Of a stretch of DNA of 64,000 bases, positions 11,149-22,290 are shown in pieces. The translations under genes were made by a program, and so were the position numbers. The stretch is from Parasponia andersonii (Eukaryota > Streptophyta > Magnoliopsida > Rosales > Cannabaceae): contig JXTB01000348.1 in assembly GCA_002914805.1 (NCBI GenBank), positions 336,806-400,805 of the forward strand. The letters run 5' to 3'. Position 1 is the first letter of the stretch; every line of letters starts with the position of its first letter. Below the pieces are notes generated by a model. That model was not told the origin of the DNA and ran no database searches. It worked only from the letters and a program-made list of their open reading frames with translations.

Positions 11149-12565
11149 TGATATTTGCTAGATTAAACTANTCCACATGGATTGATTACCAAAATTATTT
11201 GTAAAACTTAAATGTCAAACTAGCTAGTTTAATGAATGAGAAATAGAGATTTGTAATAAAATAGCAACAATTTAAAGATGCAAGCAGAAAAGTAAATATT
11301 AAGCAGAAAGTAATGAGATCTAATCAAGTGATTGTGAATCAGTGGTGTGGATATGCTAGGATTATTGAATCCTCCTTGGTTGCAAATCTGGGTTTAATTG
11401 CTGCAGCAACGCCTGTGGCAAAATCACTCCAGTAACTGAAAATTCAATCTGTACATATTAATCTTCCGAATTCAATATGTTTTAAGTTCTTTTTAAACCA
11501 GATTTGACATATTCCTATGCTAACCCGGTTCTCAAAACATCATTTATAGTATCAATTCTCAATGGGTTTGCATGGTAACAATATATTCCTATACCATTAC
11601 TAATTCAAAGATCTACTAAGAGATGATTGAATCATGCATCATTCAAGCTAAGTCCAACTAAGATTAACCTTTCCAGAATTAATCCTAATTTGTTTATCCT
11701 AAATATTGATGGCCAAGCAACAAAAGGAAATATTAGTGAAGCACACTTGAACGAACTAAAGGAAAATACCATAAACATTTAAAACAACTTTAATCCATCA
11801 TTACAACCTCAGATTCATCATAATCCCAGCTAAGGAAACTTAGCTCATGGTCTGAAATGTAAAAATCAGCAACCTAAAATGCTCCATAGATTACAGAAAG
11901 TTTAAGAAAAGGAAAAGAAATTATCAAATACAAAGAAGATTAAAAGAGATGAAGAAAGTGCTAGCTGGATGATGGTGGGTTAACTCCTTGCTGCTGCCAG
12001 TACGCCTCCTCTTCTTCTTCCTTTCTTCTTTGTACTCTCCCCTCTCTCTCCTTCCTTTCTTTTTTCGTGTATCCTTTTATTCAGCCGCCTCCCTTGTACA
12101 GCTTTCTTTCCTTTTTCCTTTTATATTAGGGTAAATCCCTAGCACAGGTGTCAGCCAAATAGAGGGGTAAGGACCACTTTTCTTCATTTCTCTTTAGCTG
12201 GTATTTACTGTTGGCTGTCAGCACTAGCTGTTCAAAATAAACGCCAGCTGGAAATTGGCTCTGCTGTTCAGCGTTGCTCTACCGTGTTGCTGCAGTAAAG
12301 TTGCTTCCAGCTTTCACTTAAGTTCAGCTTTCCTTCTAGGCTGCTGCCATTTAATCTCTGCAAGGCTTAAGACCAGATTTCAGTAATTTTAATAAAAATC
12401 AAGGGAAATAAGATAGATATTAACTAGATTAGATCTTAAACATCAGCAACGCCAAAAACTGAAATAAAGTAAAGAAAGGCACCTAAACTATAAAATTTAT
12501 TCTTCTAAAGCAACTAACCTTAGACTAAAAACACACAAGATAACTCTATTTTCATAGAGTTATCA
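11149..12565 (-). mobile_element. Possible second LTR nested in the first, opposite strand
   Basis: Read on the minus strand the stretch starts TGATAACTCTATG and ends GCAAATATCA, a TG...CA pair sharing TGATA at its ends. A TATA-like 'ctaatataaaagg' near 12120-12130 is followed by a CT/GA-rich leader, as in a plant LTR read leftwards. I could not find a matching target duplication, so the edges are approximate and the call is tentative. One ambiguous base lies at 11171. Confidence 0.35.
12539..12564. repeat. Perfect 11-bp inverted repeat (hairpin)
   Basis: The arms 'gataactctat' and 'atagagttatc' are exact reverse complements with a 4-base 'tttc' loop. It lies at the presumed start of the inner nested LTR. 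Confidence 0.8.
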
Positions 12566-14073
12566 GATGTGTTTCAAATCATTGAAGTATCTGACTTCTG
12601 ATAGAAACACTAATACAACATAAACAAGTTATGTGTATTAAGTTGGATCAGGTAATATAAAGAATTGGAGTATCGTAACTCAATTCTTATATTATCATAA
12701 ACTAGTTCTTAGCATATAAATCTTAATCCTTGATGTTTGACTGGACTTGCTTTCATGGGTTATAGCCTTTTGATTTGTTAAAAGACTAACCTCTATGAAG
12801 TTAGAGGTGAACTCTGGCATATTGGAGGTTATGACTTATGAATTGATGGGAACATCAAATAGTTAAGAACACTATACATTAATGCTACTTTAGGTTCTTC
12901 CAAGATTCATGAATAATTAAATCTAAGATCTTAGTATTCACTTTATGAATTGGTTGATAATTTTGTCTAAATGGCCATTGAGAACAAAATTATCGACAAC
13001 ATTATTCCTTGATAGAAAGATGGTAACTTAAAGGTAAATATGTGTTTGAGGGGTATTACGGTAATTTCACCTATCCAACTATGGCATTGTATAGGGATTA
13101 TATATGTGGTATAGAATATGCTAGATGGATCGGTTAATCAAGGTTAGTTGATTAAATCTTTATAAAAGGCATGACAGTTAATCTAAGAGTGCAGTATTAG
13201 GCCTTTGGTGGAGTGTCCCCTTTACTAATAATATGTATGTAAATACCATAATAAGAGTTATTATGTATTTATCATATTATTAGAGCTTAGATTATTTGGA
13301 TCCATAAGGTCTCTTGTCTAGCTCAATTAAGCGCATTAATTGGTTGGTGGTATTTGTGAAATAAGTTTCATGAAACTATGTAAAATAATGATTCTACATA
13401 GAAGTTGGTATTTTTATAAATAAGTTTCATAAGTTGGACATATTTATAAAAATACACCCAAAGCCCAAATTGGAGAACAAGCCCAATCCTAATTGGATTA
13501 GGGTTAGCAGTTTTTGGTTCCATATATATAAGATATATGAGAGGAAAATCTACACAGTAACTCTAAAGAGTCACACGCATAAGGCACAGGAAGATGGAGA
13601 GAAAATTTGGCCAACCTAGGCTAAGTGAGAGTGAAAAAGTTTTTCAACAATCTCATAGTCTCATTTCACATCCCGGTATTCCATAGGATCAAGAAGGCGT
13701 TCTTGATCGTTATCCAACAAAGGTTTTGACTTGGCGCCCACTCGCTTCATCAACCAAGAGTAAGAGCATAGACAAGAAGATCTAAAGTTGGAGGTTTAAT
13801 CACCAGTAAGAAGGAGATCAAGGAGGAACACGCTACAAGAGGTAAACCCTAATCTCATCTTTAGGGTTTTGTATGTAGATTTGATTTGTGTTGTACATGA
13901 TCCTGTATATAATGCATGTGTATTATATAGTTATGAAAACTGTTTTCATGTAAAAAATTTTAAAACCTAAATCCGCTTATTTTTCTGCTGTGTTAATGAT
14001 ATGATCATATATTTTCTATAACTGCAACCATGCATGATTTTCCTAAATGTTAGGTCAATTTACCAACAATTAG

Positions 14074-16881
14074 ATTTCACTAATCTGAATAGGGCCTGCC
14101 CAAAAGACAGTTTTCCCCTACCAAAGATCGATTAAATGGTCGATGTGACGGCAGGATTCGACAGGATAAGTTTCCTATACGCTTACTTTAGATACAACCA
14201 GATCTCTCTATATGAAGAAGACCAGATCCACACAGTATTCATTACAGAGCGAGGTTTGTACTGCTACAAACGGATGCCTTTTGGTTTGAAGAATACGGGA
14301 GTGACCTACCGAGCTATTAGGGAAAACGATGGAGGTTTACATCAATGACATGGTCGTGAAGAGCAAAGAGGCTTCAGACCACCTAGGGCATCTGGACGAG
14401 TGTTTCCAAGTTCTGAGGCAATACTGAATGCGTCTGAATCCCAAGAAGTGTGCTTTCATGGTGTACTCCAGCTAGTTCCTGGGGCATATCGTAAGCAGAA
14501 AGGGCATTGAGGCCAACCCAACCCAGTTGTCCTCAATCATAGATGAACAAAGACCATCGACCGTTAAGGAGGTCCAGTGCCTAATCAAGAAGATAGCCAC
14601 ACTCAGACAGTTTGTCTCCAAAATATCTGACCGATGTAAGCCTTTCTTCCAATGTATAAGGAAAAACTCCCAAGTCGTCTGGAGAGAGGAGCAGGATAAG
14701 GAACTGATGGAGCTAAAGCAGTATTTAAGTCACCCGTCTATCCTGGCCTCCCTGGTAGAAGGACAACGCTTATATGCTTATTTGGCAGTGTACGAAGTAG
14801 TGATCAGCACTGTGCTGTTCGTCGAGGAAGACAACAAGTAAAAGCCGGTGTTCTACGCAAGCTGCATGCTCCTGGATGCAGAGACACAATACAGTATTGC
14901 AAAGAAACCAGTTTTTGCTCTGGTTAATGCTAAGAAGAGATTGAGGCAGTACTTCAAGGCACACTCAGTCATGGTATATATAGATTTCCCCATCCGGCAA
15001 ATCTTAACCAAATCAGATCTATCGGGATGACTGACCAAATGGGCCATTGAGCTGGGAATATACGACATCGAGTACCAACCTCGAGTGGCGAAAAAAGGGC
15101 AAGTCATGGCAGACTTCCTAGTAGAAATCCAGTCCTTCGGCCACAGACGCCTCCGGCTCACATCCTTTCAACCTGAACCCTCTACACCAATGGATTCACG
15201 AATACCTCAGGGTCAGGCATCGGAATAGTCCTGCGGATCCCAGTAGGACTCAGGATAAAGAAAGCCTTGAGACTTGGTTTCCAGACGACAAATAATGAGA
15301 CGGAGTACGAAGCTACTGCAAGGCCTCGAGCTAGCCTTGCACTTCAGAGTAGAAAATATCGCAGTAAAGACTGATTCGCAGCTGATCATGGGTCAGGTTA
15401 GGGGAGACTTCGAACTGAAAGAGCCAAGATTGCACAGGTACTTCTCCAGGATAATGGGGGTGAAAGCCCGCTTTAACAAATTCGATATTGAACAGATACC
15501 CAGGGAGATGAACCAAAAGGCTAATGAGTAGCTAAAAGCGCATCGATGGAGGGAATAACCAAACACACGAAGGTTCTGCTAGAAGGCAAATATACGAGAG
15601 ACCCTTTGGAAAATCCTACGTGCCACATGTTCGCGACCGACTCTGAGGATGAATGTTGGATGAGACCTATCACCCAATACTTGATATCGGATGAGCTGCC
15701 AGTAGGCCCCCAAGAAGCGAAGTCGATCAGACTGAAAGCCGCCCAATACTCGATGGTGGGGGGCCAACTGTATAAAAGATCGGCAGTGGGACCGATACTG
15801 AGGTGTATAGGCCCCACGGAGGCACAAAGGCTGATGGAAGAAATCTACGAGGGAGTCTATGGCAACCACTCCAGCGGGCGAAGCCTTGCCCACAAGGCCT
15901 TAACGGTTGGATACTTCTGGCTCTACATGATGACTGAGGCTGCCTAGTTCGTCAAGAAATGCAATAAGTGCCAGAGGTTTACCCCCTGGAATGCCATCCC
16001 ATAGAAGAACTCCATTTGAACATAACTCCTTGGCCCTTTACGAAGTCGGATCTGGATATCATCAGAGAGCTCCCCAAAAGCCCTAGGGGAAGGAGATATG
16101 TCTTACTAGCCACCGATTATTTCACCAAATGGGTGGAAGCTGAAGTCTATGCAATCGTCAATAAGGCAGAAACGATTAACTTTATTTAGAAAAACATAAT
16201 CTGCCAGTACAGAATCCCAAAAGAGATACATGCTGACCATGACATACGGTTCCAAAACGCCAAACTCAAGGAGCTGTGTGATTTATATGACATAAAGCTC
16301 AGCCTCTCATCTGTAAATTACCCTCAGGGGAACGGCCAAGCAGAGGCAATGAACAAGGCTATCTTCAGCAATATTAAAAAGAACTTGCATGAGGCTAAAG
16401 AAAAATGGTTAGAAGAGCTACCAGCCGTCGTATGGTCCCATCGAATCATAGAGCATAGATCAATGGGAAGAACACCCTTTGCCATGGTCTATGGGTCTGA
16501 GGTTATGATCCCGACCGAAATTAGCCTCTCGAACCTTCGCTCTGAAGTAGTAAAAGATGCCTCACTAAACGAGCAATAGCTAAGCCACGACATAAACCTC
16601 CTTGAAGAAACGAGAGACGTGGCTCTGATCCATCTGGCCTCGTACCACCAGTAAGCCAGATCTTATTACGCAAAGAGAGTTAATGCTCGCCGGTTTAACG
16701 CTGGAGATTAGGTCAAAAGGTCAGAACAGGGAATTCCTCGAAGCTAGAATCTAACTGGATCGGGCCCTACGAGGTGATCAAAATGCTCGACAATGGCGCA
16801 TACATCTTAAAAGAACTCAAGACTGAGAAGAGCCTACCCAACATGTGGAATGCCCAGCACCTGAAGAAATGCTATGTGTGA
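14074..16881 (+). pseudogene. TAT pol remnant: RT, two RNase H domains, integrase
   Basis: In order: RT palm ('LNRACPKDSFPLPKID' then 'MPFGLKNTG', about 14080-14520), connection and first RNase H (about 14527-15030, with 'YAYLAV' and 'VFYAS'), a second archaeal-type RNase H (about 15170-15535, with 'NNETEYEA' and 'VKTDSQLI'), integrase zinc-binding part (about 15840-15975, ending CNKCQR), integrase core (about 16010-16550, with 'VLLATDYFTKWVEA' and 'NGQAEAMNKAI') and an integrase C-terminus ending near 'WNAQHLKKCYV' at 16881. The double RNase H is typical of the plant TAT lineage. The coding sequence is a fossil with many breaks. Confidence 0.85.
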
Positions 16882-17029
16882 GACACATGTAAATGCTTGT
16901 ATTATTGAGTAGCCTGATCCCAAAACAAATCGAGATGTCTGCTGCATAGATTTACCCACTAGTTTGCTATTTACAAGGGTCTGCTCCTTACCCATTAGTT
17001 TCCTATTTACGAGGGTCTGCCCTCTTAGT

Positions 17030-18012
17030 GCCAGACCCCCTAAGCTATTCTCATGAATAAAGATCGTACTATAGGAATCATATCGCCCAATAAAATTCTT
17101 GCTAATGGCCCGAGAGAACGTACAAAGAGGGATGATCTATGCAATAAAATGTTTGCCAGTAGACCTCATTAAAAATCTTATTGTGGGAATCACATCGCGC
17201 AATAAAATGGTTGCCGATTGCCCGAGAAAACGTACGAGAAGGAATGAGCTGCGCAATAAAATGCTTGCCAGCTGACCTTATTAAAATTCGTACTGTGGGA
17301 ATCATATCGCGTAATAAAATACTTGCCGATATCCCAATAAAATGTACGAAGAGGAATGAGCTGCGCAATAAAGGCCTTGCTAGCAGACCCCTTAAGCTCT
17401 TCACACGAATAAAGATCGTACTATGGGAATCTTATCGCCCAATAAAATGCTTGCCGATGGCCCGAGAGAACGTACGAAGAGGGATGAGTTGCGCAATAAA
17501 ATGCTTGCCAGCAGACCTCATTAAAAATCTTATTATGGGAACACATCGCGCAATAAAATGCTTGCCGATTGCCCGAGAAAACGTACGAGGAGGAATGAGC
17601 TGCACAATAAAATGCTTGCTGATTGCCTGAGAAAACGTACGAGGAGGAATGAGCTGCATGATAAAATGTTTGCCAGCTGACCTCATTAAAAATCATACTG
17701 TGGGAATCACATCGTACAATAAAATGCTTACCGATGTCCCAAGAAAACGTACGAGGAGGAATAAGCTACGCAATAAAGTCCTTGCCAATAGACCTCATTA
17801 AAGATCATACTACAAGAATTACGTCGCGCAATAAAATGCTTGCTGACGGCCCGAGAAAATGTAAGAAGATGGGCGAGCTATGCAATAGAATGCTTGTTAG
17901 TGGACCCTATTTAAGATCGTACTGCGGGAATCATATCGCATAGTAAAATGCTTGCCGAGGATCCGAGAGAACATATGAAAGGCAACGGGCTGCGCAACAA
18001 AACTTGTTGCCG
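17030..18012 (+). repeat. 112-bp tandem array downstream of pol (about 8 units)
   Basis: Units begin at about 17073, 17185, 17298, 17426, 17539, 17703, 17816 and 17928, mostly 110-115 bp apart. Each has 'gggaatcacatcgcgcaat', then 'aaaatgcttgcc', a 'cccgagaaaacgtacga' block, a second 'gcaataaaatgcttgcc' and 'agacctcattaaa'. The motif 'gcaataaaatgcttgcc' thus occurs twice per unit, an internal half-unit of about 55 bp. A longer period is also present: 'agacccc.taagct' with 'gaataaagatcgtact' occurs at 17032 and again 352 bp later. Tandem repeats between pol and the 3' LTR are a known feature of TAT/Ogre elements. Long open frames on both strands here follow from the periodicity and are not genes. 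Confidence 0.9.
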
Positions 18013-18084
18013 ACCCTCAAGAAATACCTGTATGATGGGGAAGAATTGAGCGATAACACCCCCGCCCCAGAGAGTCCCTTAGCT

Positions 18085-18245
18085 ACATGTAAGTTGGAAG
18101 TAAACGGGGCCAGGGTCTACCCATTGGAAGTAGACCCTCCCTAGAGAGCACCATAGCTACGTGCAGGATAAAGGTAAAAGGGGCCAGGGTCTACCCATTG
18201 GAAGTAGACCCTATAGGGTCTGCCCATTGGAAGCGGGCCCAGATA
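18085..18245 (+). repeat. Short direct and hairpin repeats in the element's 3' region
   Basis: The phrase 'ggggccagggtctacccat' followed by 'tggaagtagaccct' occurs twice (about 18108-18142 and 18181-18214), with a third partial 'ggtctgcccattggaag' near 18217. Within each, 'gggtcta' and 'tagaccc' are inverted, so each unit can fold into a small hairpin. Confidence 0.75.
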
Positions 18246-18931
18246 AGTTACGCAGGACACTAAGCGTATAATTTTCAAACACAAAGACGGAAATCAAAAC
18301 CAAATTTTGTTTATTGATGCTTAAATTATAGAGTGTGTGGTCGACAGGGACACAAACCTAATATCTTTATTTGTCAGAAACAGGTCTTTGATGGACTCAC
18401 AAGGATACGTTGGAGTGATAACGCCCTATATATTCCCAGTGAGAGCCGAGCCTAGGCTTTTTCTTCTGCAGTGATAGGTCCAAGCAGGAATCAATCAACC
18501 CTTGGAACTGGTTTCTGGCGTGATTCTATTTAGGGTCAGAGAAGTCCAACCATACACGTGGATCAAATTCTGCCAAGACAAGTCATAACCGTAATTATAC
18601 ATCCTCAGAGTCGAACAAGCCAGAACTCACATCCCGATCTCTGAAGTTAATCTCATCAGTCATAGCATGGAGCGGATTCACTAATAACTCCAAATCATAT
18701 ACGATTGGGCCAGACCCAGAGGTCGGCCGAACTGCTGATAAGGGAATGGTATCGTATATGATACCCGACTCTGACCACAAATGTGGGCAACAGAAAAAAG
18801 AAAAACAGAATAAACATGAGAAAAGTATGTTGTTTTTATTATATAAACAAATGCTTACAACAAGGGTCAGCTTTATACTACACAGTTAGTATTTTACAAG
18901 TACACAAAAAAATGAGGGTCCCTAATTACCT

Positions 18932-18980
18932 NNNNNNNNNNNNNNNNNNNNNNNNNNNNNNNNNNNNNNNNNNNNNNNNN
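18932..18980. other. Assembly gap (49 N)
   Basis: Run of N between the tandem-repeat region and the extra ORF of the TAT element. Confidence 0.99.
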
Positions 18981-19094
18981 TTCAGCAGGGAGCGGCATAT
19001 CGGGTTCGGAGTCATCGCTAGACAAGACAACCGTGCTTGTCCCTCTGCCAGTTAAAAGGCTAGGATTAGGCTGACCCTCGGGAACCTCTGTGGC

Positions 19095-21905
19095 TTATTC
19101 TGGCATATTAGAAGCAGGCACAATCTTTTTGGTAGCCAAGGTAGATGTAGAGGGCCCGTCATTCTCTTCATCAAGCATCTTCAGTACATCATCCCCCAGC
19201 TGTTGCATGTAGTACCCAACGGAGTAATGGTCCCTCTTGATACCCTTCTGCTCATCGAACTGGTCTGGCATCACCACCTCCACGTGGCCCTCAAATTTCC
19301 TGTTCTCCCAGCTAGACCTATAGCTCTCCGCAGAAAAAATGTCCACCTGCCTCTGGTACCTTGTCTTCAGCTTCTCTGCATCTGCCAGCCTATCTTTTAG
19401 CACCGCCAGCTCAGTTTTGCCTACCGCTACGAGCACTTGCGAGTCAGCTCCACGTGAGCTTCCATCAGTTTACAGTGATCCAAATAGAGATGTCAGATTA
19501 CCTCGTTAGACCGGTCGAGCTTGCGCTGCAGGGAATAGGCCTCTAACTTAGCTTTCGCCTTGGCTCTCCTCGCCTCTTTAGCCTTGTCGACGGCTCTGTC
19601 ACGAGCAATAAAAGCCAGCCTCATCTCGGCCCCTGTGCTCTGCAGCTCCTGCTCCTTAACCTTGAGCTCAGCTTGGGCCAACTTGGCAGCCTCGGCTTTC
19701 AAGCACAGACCCAGAACCTCTGCTTCGAGAGACTGCACTTTCCCCTCCGCCTTGGCCAACCTAGCAGTCAACTCTTCACATCTGGCCCTCTCGACGCTCA
19801 AGACATGAGCCACTGCATTGTTGACCCTAGCTTCGTACAGGCTCTGATACAGGTCGAAGTCCACCCTCAACACAGCAAGGGCGACCTCACTCTGCTCAGC
19901 CACTGTAGCACAGGCACTCAGCTACCCGGTCAGCTCCCTGGCACGAGAAGAGTAGAAGGATTGAACAGTGGCTAGCTGCAGAATATTAAAAAAAAGGGAG
20001 TCAGTGTTTAGCAAAGATGTCGAAAGCATGGAGATGATGGCTAGACGAGCTAGACCTGTGCAAGGCAGTGGCTAGCGATGAGGCCTACGTTCTCTAGAGA
20101 GAGCACCTCCAGCTAAACTTCACAGTCGGACCCTTTCCCTGGGATCATTCGCATCCGAGGAATGCGACTCCTACCCGCCAACCGCGAGGACACCGTCTCC
20201 CCCCACCAAGCGCGCTCCAATAGCTTCTTTTGATGCTTCTAAAGTGGGGGGTGGGGGCGGTAAAAGACGAATTGTCTCTAAGTGCAACTTCGGCGGCAAC
20301 TGGAGGTGGCGCATTTTTAGCAGAAGAAGCCACTACGACCGCTGCTACTTCAGCAGCCCCGATAACCACCTCACTTAGAAACCTGCCTGGCTGTAATGCT
20401 TCAGTCTTGTCTTGACCAACATGCTTGGACAGGCCACTGCGCGCGGACCTTCTTCTCCTCATAACGGTCAAGGTAGCCCCGTCATCATCACTACCTGAAG
20501 AAGAGGTAGACTTGCCTCTTTTCTCCGTCGGACTTTTGTTCCCCTCAGATGGGTTGACTTCATGACCCTGCTTCATAGAGATCGGGGGAGGGGAAGATAG
20601 GCGAGACTTTAGCCTAGGTGCCCCTCCACTGAGCTCGGCAATTTCCCTATGTGAGCGAGCAGAACTGGACCCCGCGCTCGTCTTTGAGCCGGAGCTGGGG
20701 TCAGAAGGAGCCGGCACAGCAAGCTCCCCTGGCAGGCACAAAGGCATCCCTTTGCCATGCACGGTCTTTATGGCCAGTATCTCCCGGATCGCGGGCCCGC
20801 CTGGCCCAGGAGAAAGTGCCATGAGCGCATCATCGTCTGAGCTTATTCTTGGGGTGACAACTCCCTGCCCCCAAGCCTCGTCCTCAGTAGACACCACAAG
20901 ATACCGACTGGCAGGGGCCTTAGATCGGGCTTTGTGGGTGACGGTACTCACTAATCGATGCCACCAGGTTATTGGGACCTGCTAGCTGGCTCGAGGCCAT
21001 AATCTGATGACCCACCATGGTGATGCAACTCTGCTCATCCCGGTGGAACCGGTTCAGAGTTGAAATGTCAAGCTGGCTCCGAAGGTGTTTGGTGATGACC
21101 CACGTATCTAGCCAAAAGGGGAGATGTGAGACCATCCTTGGCATTATGTTCATCACTTGGGGATTTAGAACGGCCTGAATGTGTCGGCAATCCCCAGAGG
21201 ATCCGAGGACGATGACTCCCTCTAGCTCCTTGAGTTACCCTGCTGACAGCCACAGCTCAAACCTGTTTTCCTCCACAGAGTCTGCGCGAGCCCAGATATC
21301 GTGAGCAAAAAAGGGACAAAGTGTACGCAGACCCAAAAATCAAAGCACAACTCAATATTTACTTTGCAGAATTAGTGGAAAAATTTGGAAATGCTCCCCG
21401 TTCATCCAAGGAGAGCACCACTCCCCTCCGACAGCGTACAGCCTGGAGTGAGAATTTTATTGCTTGTCCGACCTCGGCAAGCCCCAGAAAACATGGCATC
21501 CTGGGAGCAGCTAGAGGTAGAAAATAGAGTAAGAGCTCCGTTTGGTGATGAGGGTGAGCTTGTAGGCATAGAAGACCACCTCCAAGTCGATATGCACATT
21601 GAGAAGGACCAATAGAGCAGAGAGCCCCATCAGGATCATGAACCCGTTGGTGTTCAACTGCATCGGATGAATCCCCGTCAGGCTGAAGAACTGGTGGACT
21701 AGGGGAGAAAAGGGAAACCGTAACCACTCCAGGTGCTTTCTCCCTAAGACGATGGAACCTTCGGGGGCGGAGGAGCGAAGATACCAGTCTGCCAGGCCCT
21801 CAACCCTTTGTAAGGTAATTCTGCCAGGAAAGCAGAGCTACCTCCTTAGTGAGCCCAACTCAGAATCCGGGATAGGGTGGAGTTTCTGACTCTAGTTCGA
21901 AGCCA
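19095..21905 (-). pseudogene. Antisense extra ORF of the TAT element (fossil)
   Basis: On the minus strand, opposite to pol, a coding-like stretch runs from an ATG at 21905 to about 19095. Its first part (about 21350-21760) resembles the domain known as 'putative gypsy type transposon' (Pfam PF04195 as I recall it), with blocks such as RFPFSPLVHQFF, MQLNTNGFMILMG and FYAYKLT. A Ser/Pro/Lys-rich low-complexity middle follows (about 20150-20950). The end is a long Ala/Glu/Lys/Leu coiled coil (about 19490-19900, for example ARCEELTARLAKAEGKVQSL). This layout and antisense position match the additional ORFs reported for plant TAT elements, whose function is unknown. GC content is visibly higher than in the flanks. 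Fossil with several breaks; I infer no product. Confidence 0.7.
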
Positions 21906-22290
21906 TTTTCGTGAGTGCAATCAAATGGGGCAAAAGTTTCAAGAGAAAGGAGGACTCAGAAATTCTAAGATTTAAGAAAGTTGGAAATTTTGAAAGAAAA
22001 GAAATAAGAGCAGTTGAGGATTTCGATAAAGTAAGAGATGAGCACTAGTATAGTTTTTATAGAGGAAAAGTTGAAAAGTTTTACCTGGAAGAGAACGTTG
22101 CGAGAAAGTCGAAAGCGTTAAAATTTCGAAAAGTTGAAAAAGTCGTGGCACGAGTTGGCATACGTCAATATCAGTAACTGGGGATTAATGACGGTAATGA
22201 GACACGCTTACCCTTTAAATTAGCAAACTAAGAAGCATGATTTCCCTACTTAATGGCTGCAAATCCATCAAATAGGGAAATGTGGGTAAT

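Larger units (their letters stand above)
11070..14068 (+). mobile_element. Nested solo LTR inside TAT pol
   Basis: The insert begins TGTTGAGATTTTTGCC and ends TTTACCAACA, with a TGTTG.../...CAACA terminal inverted repeat. It is flanked by 'aatag' (11065-11069) and 'attag' (14069-14073), a 5-bp target duplication with one mismatch, and reverse-transcriptase sequence resumes at once on the far side. The right half has a promoter-like 'ccatatatataag' near 13521 and a downstream T-rich tract, as expected of a plant LTR. No coding domain is visible, so it is an LTR left alone. The middle (about 11149-12565) looks like a second insertion. Family uncertain (copia-like or gypsy). Confidence 0.75.

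Noticed and set aside
17102-17696. Open frames of 84-149 codons on both strands with repeating peptides such as KHFIAQLIPPRTFS
   Set aside because: They are produced by the 112-bp tandem array, which happens to lack stops in several frames; no protein family resembles them.
17030-18012. CRISPR-like array
   Set aside because: Units are about 112 bp with no conserved repeat plus unique spacer pattern, and the DNA is a plant retroelement.
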